From Pagrus major (taxonomy: Eukaryota > Chordata > Actinopteri > Spariformes > Sparidae): a stretch of DNA of 64,000 nucleotides. The translations under genes were made by a program, and so were the position numbers. Positions 61,201-64,000 of this stretch are shown here, piece after piece (the first letter of the stretch is position 1; every line of letters starts with the position of its first letter). Below the pieces are notes generated by a model, which saw only the letters and a list, made by a program, of their open reading frames with translations, did no database searches and was not told where the DNA came from. Location of the stretch: NCBI RefSeq assembly GCF_040436345.1, contig NC_133223.1, forward strand, positions 22,159,613 to 22,223,612. Reading direction: 5' to 3'.

Positions 61201-63284
61201 GTACGTGGTTCACATGTGGTTTCCCTCCACCACGTGGACCTAATATACAAAAACTCAAAGGATCCCAGTCCCTCTGTGATACGCCTGCTTCTCTTCATGT
61301 GGTCATATCTCATTCATTGCTATGTATTTATAACAATGATGTTTTCATACATGGATTGAGCTCATCAAAGGACTCTATTGAACTCTACTGTCCCACATGC
61401 TGCACATGTGATAAGATGCTCTAAGTAACACTGCTGTCTTTGAAAAGCAGAGGTTTGACCGATGGACACAAGGTACAATACACCTTATCAACACCTGTAT
61501 GAGCTGGGGAACAAATGTCACAACATTTTGTTGCAACTCCTCAACTCAAACAGGAAGCCAGTAAAAGTGTCAGAAGAGCGAGGACGCTTATCAGATTTGA
61601 TATCTAGATCATCATAGGAGTCGTACACTGTCAGTATGAAGAGGTGGGCAAATTTCTATTCACACATCAAAGTAAAATGATAGCGGGTTTACCCTCCTCC
61701 ATATCAGAACCACAGGTGTGTGCGTACAGTATGAGCTTTTAAAAACACTTTTCATCATGCAGTGACACGATTTAAGGCTGCAACCAACAATCATGTTCAT
61801 TGTGGAGTTCTGTCTCTATTAACCAATTAGTTGTTTTCTCTATAAAATGTCAGAAATTTGTAAAAATGTTGATCAGTGTTTCCCAAAGCCCAAGAAGACG
61901 TCCTCAAATGTCTTTTGTCCACAACCCAAAGAAATTCAGTTTACTCAGTGTTGTTAAAAGTACCCAAAAGTCATACTTGAGTAAAAGTAAAGATATCATG
62001 TTAAAATATTACGTTGGTAAAAGTGAAAGTCAACTACATGAATAGTACTTGAGTAAAAGTATCTGGTGTTACCTGTACTTAAGAATCAAAAGTTATTTTC
62101 TGGCAATACGTGAACTTAAGTAACAAAAGTACAGGTAAAAGTAACTTATACACATATTTACATGTATGTATATACTTTATACTAGGGTTCGATGGATTAT
62201 CGACTATTAGATCTGATATTCAGCATTTTATTATCTCATTCATGGATATATATATCAATTAGTAATAATTAATAGATTGACGTGTATATTTCCTTATTTT
62301 CTCAGTCGTGATACTAAACTGCGCACATTACGTAAGAATTGGCCACCTGTCGATCTATACTGCAAACAAGCAGGGGGCAGCACACCACCGGAATAACCGC
62401 TGACTGCTGCTGCTATTAGCCGGCTAGCTCAGTTAGCTGTGCAGGTAGCGGTTCGGACTTGGAGCTGAGGGGACGGGCTTAGGCTGATTATCATGCAAAC
62501 AAATTGCAAAAACTCTTGCATATTGCACCTTTAAACTTGGGGCCTTGGGAGTTATCTTTCACAATTATCAGAGCAGGCGATTAATCAACCAATCGAGGAA
62601 ATAATAAACAGATTAATCTATAATTGCAATAATTGTTGGTGACAGCCCTTCTGTAGAAAATAACAGAGCTATGCACTTGTTATGTGACACTGCCTATGCT
62701 GCATATCATTTGCCTAATTCACAGAGGAGCAGCTTAAGAAATGTCTATTTTTCATTCATAATAAGTAGTCAGTCCACAACAAGGACTTTTTATTTTTGGA
62801 TATACAAAGTGGTAATTAACTGAAGACACAAAAATACTGAAATGAAGGAGCTGGAAATGAGCTTTGCTGCTTGGTTTCTATTGTGTCCTCCAGCTATAAC
62901 TCATTTTAATGGGGTTCAAATGAAAAGTAGGAGCCTTTTCTTTGCAAACTGAAGTAACATTAAGTGTGTGAGTTTCACTTCACCGCAGGCCTCAGTGACA
63001 GAGATCTTACCGGAGCTCCCAGCAGCAGCAGTGTGTGTCTCAGCAGTGTGTGTGAGCAGGATGTTCCTCTGTGATGGTGATAAACTCTCGCTGGAGTATG
63101 AAGTTGAAGTTGCATTGTTGTCCATGTCGTTGAGTTCATCTGTGGCGGTAGAAGAGTGAAATCCTGCCGTCACCGAGTCCGTGCTGTTGTTACTGGGGGT
63201 CCCTGCCCCGAGGGGCCCCGGTAGACCCAGCAGGAGCACCGACAGAGACAAACCGAGGACGTGATTCAAAAACCACGTTTCCAT
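49651..63284 (-). CDS. heg1: Heart of glass, HEG1 (complete, 14 coding exons)
   Basis: Coding exons, 5' to 3': 63284-63011, 55423-54187, 53836-53325, 53216-53103, 53001-52879, 52767-52664, 52558-52503, 52246-52086, 51792-51658, 50641-50599, 50501-50464, 50314-50227, 50105-49928, 49794-49651. Every intron is GT-AG and every phase closes, giving 1068 residues. HEG1 is a mucin-like type I membrane receptor of endothelial and endocardial cells that recruits KRIT1 (CCM1) to junctions and is needed for heart and vessel growth. Visible parts: signal peptide (1-30), Ser/Thr mucin region (about 31-675), two EGF modules (675-753), a SEA-like module (754-860), Cys-rich EGF pieces (861-932), one membrane helix (about 936-959) and a cytoplasmic tail ending Ser-Arg-Arg-Arg-Asp-Tyr-Phe, the KRIT1 FERM ligand. 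It is shorter than human HEG1, as in other fish, mainly in the mucin region. The tail makes the assignment secure against the related mucin MUC13. Confidence 0.96.
49928..50105 (-). CDS. heg1: heg1 exon 13: cytoplasmic tail (residues 962-1021)
   Basis: It encodes the conserved tail segment with Tyr-Ala-Asp-Phe-Pro-Lys, Glu-Trp-Gly-Arg-Glu and [12 protein letters not shown]. Acceptor CTCAAAG, donor TCT|GTAAGG. Confidence 0.96.
50227..50314 (-). CDS. heg1: heg1 exon 12: membrane helix (residues 933-962)
   Basis: It encodes [17 protein letters not shown], then Cys-Cys-Lys-Lys as the stop-transfer end. Acceptor ACGTTGCAG, donor CAA|GTAAGA. Confidence 0.95.
50464..50501 (-). CDS. heg1: heg1 exon 11: small Cys exon (residues 920-933)
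   Basis: A 38-base exon encoding [12 protein letters not shown], completing the membrane-proximal Cys-rich piece. Acceptor CTTTTAG, donor AATT|GTAAGT. Confidence 0.88.
50599..50641 (-). CDS. heg1: heg1 exon 10: small Cys exon (residues 906-920)
   Basis: A 43-base exon encoding [14 protein letters not shown], start of a last short Cys-rich module. Donor TTCA|GTAAGT. Confidence 0.88.
51658..51792 (-). CDS. heg1: heg1 exon 9: EGF-like module 3 (residues 861-906)
   Basis: Six cysteines in EGF spacing, including [10 protein letters not shown]. Acceptor TTGTTACAG, donor TTAG|GTATGT. Confidence 0.92.
   Translation of the reverse strand: MKVCVWPRRLSVTRSAPPALTAAVQPSASVFKDTINITPTTCPA
52086..52246 (-). 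CDS. heg1: heg1 exon 8: SEA-like module, last part (residues 807-861)
   Basis: It contains [12 protein letters not shown] and two cysteines (Asn-Cys-Ser-Ser-Ser, His-Cys-Arg). The usual autocleavage signature of SEA domains (Gly-Ser-Val-Val-Val) is not present. Donor CACG|GTAAGT. Confidence 0.87.
52503..52558 (-). CDS. heg1: heg1 exon 7: SEA-like module, middle (residues 789-807)
   Basis: A 56-base exon, [11 protein letters not shown], containing an Asn-Ala-Ser glycosylation site. Acceptor CCACCTCAG, donor AAGAA|GTAAGT. Confidence 0.85.
52664..52767 (-). CDS. heg1: heg1 exon 6: SEA-like module, first part (residues 754-788)
   Basis: Phe-Leu-Gly-Thr-Phe-Ser-Val-Asn-Arg resembles the first strand of SEA domains. 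The acceptor is CTCTGTAG and the donor CTG|GTGAGA. Confidence 0.85.
52879..53001 (-). CDS. heg1: heg1 exon 5: calcium-binding EGF module (residues 713-754)
   Basis: It opens Asp-Val-Asp-Glu-Cys, the calcium-binding EGF start, with [12 protein letters not shown] in the middle and the final cysteine in Arg-Thr-Cys-Thr-Arg. Phase 1 on both sides. Confidence 0.95.
53103..53216 (-). CDS. heg1: heg1 exon 4: EGF-like module 1 (residues 675-713)
   Basis: It encodes [21 protein letters not shown], with all six EGF cysteines. Phase-1 introns on both sides are typical of a shuffled module. Confidence 0.95.
53325..53836 (-). CDS. heg1: heg1 exon 3: mucin region (residues 504-675)
   Basis: Thr/Ser-rich, with a poly-Thr run of ACC codons near its start and a run of seven prolines at its end. 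Acceptor TTTAACAG, donor CCAA|GTGAGT. Confidence 0.9.
53758..53797. repeat. heg1: (GGT)n triplet tract in heg1 exon 3
   Basis: About 12 GGT-type triplets, read on the coding strand as threonine codons. Confidence 0.9.
54187..55423 (-). CDS. heg1: heg1 exon 2: mucin region with poly-Ser (residues 92-504)
   Basis: The acceptor TTTCCGCAG joins exon 1 in phase (Ser-Ser-Asp-Thr-Glu). The exon is almost entirely Ser/Thr/Pro/Glu, the pattern of an O-glycosylated mucin stalk. Residues 131-212 are serine apart from four isoleucines, encoded mainly by AGC. The donor is GAAAG|GTATTT. Confidence 0.9.
55062..55308. repeat. heg1: Imperfect (CTG)n / (AGC)n tract in heg1 exon 2
   Basis: About 82 triplets, mostly CTG on the plus strand with scattered CTA and four GAT interruptions. 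On the coding strand it gives serine (AGC or AGT) with isoleucine (ATC) at the interruptions. Confidence 0.95.
56406..56620. mobile_element. Truncated MITE, relative of 25291-25692
   Basis: In inverse orientation it repeats the interior words of the kansl1l-intron element ('gtccgccacatataaa', 'aaagtaaaacagtatgaaa', 'tttattcagtcatgaaaa') and ends 'aaaactacatagtgcacctt'. The other inverted repeat is not recognisable, so it is incomplete. Confidence 0.7.
57618..57762. mobile_element. 145-bp hAT-type MITE with 8-bp target duplication
   Basis: It begins TAGGGATGCACGAT and ends with the exact inverse ATCGTGCATCCCTA. The direct repeat gtcaaaag flanks it at 57610-57617 and 57763-57770. There is no coding frame. 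It sits inside an older repeat that is also present near 9840. Confidence 0.88.
59520..59600. repeat. CT-rich microsatellite
   Basis: Two interrupted (CT)n runs within heg1 intron 1. Confidence 0.7.
61940..62160. repeat. Teleost 'agtaaaagta' dispersed repeat
   Basis: Multiple 'gtaaaagta' and 'acttgagtaaaagta' words in a form common across fish genomes. Related to the fragment at 18466-18525. Confidence 0.6.
62315..62534. mobile_element. MITE with degenerate left end
   Basis: The right end 'ttgcatattgcacctttaaa' is the inverse of the left end 'ttaaaggtgcaatgtgtaag' seen at 63778. The interior shares 'ggccacctgtc', 'gggggcagcac' and 'ctagctcagttag'-like words with that second copy. Confidence 0.7.
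63011..63284 (-). CDS. heg1: heg1 exon 1: signal peptide (residues 1-92)
   Basis: It starts Met-Glu-Thr-Trp-Phe-Leu and has a Leu-rich core ([10 protein letters not shown]), with likely cleavage near Gly-Ala-Gly at 29-31. The rest is Ser/Thr/Asn-rich with potential N-glycosylation sites (Asn-Asn-Ser-Thr, Asn-Asn-Ala-Thr). The donor is CTCCG|GTAAGA, one base over. Confidence 0.92.
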
Positions 63285-63529
63285 GATTTTCAAGACCCCA
63301 AAACGGTCGCCGATAGTTTCCGTAAAGTCGAGTAGAGGCCGGGGAGTCTCCCGGGGACACCATGGGAGGAGCGCTCCGGCGTTTACTGAAGTTTCATAAG
63401 AATTAGATGAAATCCTGGTGCAGTCCGGAGGAGGTCCGCTGCTCGGACGGCGGGGAACGGAAGATAACAGAGCCGAGGCAGCAGCCTGTTATCACGGCGG
63501 AGGAGCCCGGGCTCCTCCTCCTCCTCCTC

Positions 63530-63595
<66 letters not shown>

Positions 63596-63600
63596 TGGTG
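63285..63600 (-). promoter_or_regulatory. heg1: heg1 5' UTR and promoter region
   Basis: From the start codon to about 63530 the sequence is GC- and CG-rich, which fits a promoter or 5' UTR. It is bounded upstream by a long (CA)n tract. No TATA box or start site can be assigned with confidence. Confidence 0.5.
63534..63593. repeat. (CA)n microsatellite upstream of heg1
   Basis: About 30 perfect CA units, 250-310 bases upstream of the heg1 start codon. Confidence 0.97.
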
Positions 63601-63777
63601 GTGCTCACATTGTCCTGTTATTCAACCCAGTGGCTGTCTCTGCTGCCTTCAGGTGTTGTCGGAAGCCTTAAAGTTTAGAGACAAATCAAACAAACAAGGC
63701 TTCACTTCACTGATTCTGAGGGACCTGGCAACCCACCAGCCCCATTAAAAACTGAAGGCTACAATTAAGGATTGTTT

Positions 63778-64000
63778 ATTAAAGGTGCAATGTGTAAGAT
63801 TTGGCCACCTGTCAAATTCATACTCCAATCAAATAGGGGGCAGCACATCACCAGAGTGACTGCTAACTGCGGCTAACTGCGGCTAACTTTAGCTGCTGTT
63901 AGCTCAGTTAGTTTAGTTGGCTGCAATCGGGGTTTGAAGCCAATTTTTGCAGTGGGCTGCAAAGGGTGGATACATTTTTTTGAGCGTCACAACCCCCCCG
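63778..64000. mobile_element. MITE, cut by the window edge
   Basis: It begins 'ttaaaggtgcaatgtgtaag', then 'atttggccacctgtcaaatt' and 'gggggcagcacatcacc', the same order as the copy at 62315-62534. The right inverted end lies outside the window. Confidence 0.7.

Larger units (their letters stand above)
55424..63010 (-). other. heg1: heg1 intron 1
   Basis: A 7.6-kb intron packed with dispersed repeats, several of them listed separately. Its open frames, including a 91-codon minus-strand frame at 59242-59517 with a hydrophobic patch, show no recognisable family. No further mucin exon that keeps phase was found. Confidence 0.75.

Overview
The window is vertebrate nuclear DNA, almost certainly from a bony (teleost) fish. 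Its genes are split by GT-AG introns, intergenic and intronic DNA is AT-rich, and it carries many small non-autonomous DNA transposons and dinucleotide/tetranucleotide microsatellites. The two multi-exon genes and three intronless receptor genes all lie on the minus strand. I see no bacterial, phage or CRISPR content. All identifications are from reading translations and splice sites by eye; nothing was searched.

Region by region: (1) 1-13.9 kb holds no gene I can support, only repeats and a LINE scrap; a CpG-richer patch at 13.9-14.45 kb looks like the start of an unidentified minus-strand transcript that would run off the left edge. (2) 16.9-38.9 kb is a complete gene for a KANSL1-like subunit of the NSL histone acetyltransferase complex (kansl1l). 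I traced 14 coding exons with matching splice phases from the start at 37832 to the stop at 18617, giving 955 residues, plus a non-coding first exon near 38.72 kb and a possible 3' UTR exon near 17.4 kb. (3) 41.0-46.3 kb holds three intronless seven-helix receptors of the bitter-taste (Tas2r) type; the second and third are a recent tandem duplicate. (4) 48.2-63.3 kb is a complete heg1 (heart of glass) gene, 14 coding exons and 1068 residues: signal peptide, Ser/Thr mucin region with a very long poly-Ser tract, EGF and SEA-like modules, one membrane helix, and the conserved KRIT1-binding tail ending Tyr-Phe.

The genes are not a functional pathway; they are neighbours on a chromosome: a nuclear chromatin regulator, sensory receptors and an endothelial junction receptor. 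The most notable items are the receptor pair whose differences crowd into helices 2-3, a (CAG)12 run that doubles as the splice acceptor of kansl1l exon 3, an about 82-codon poly-Ser (AGC) tract in heg1, a complete hAT-type insertion with an 8-bp target duplication 36 bp past a kansl1l splice donor, and a nested hAT-type MITE in heg1 intron 1. I did not find a convincing new biological system.
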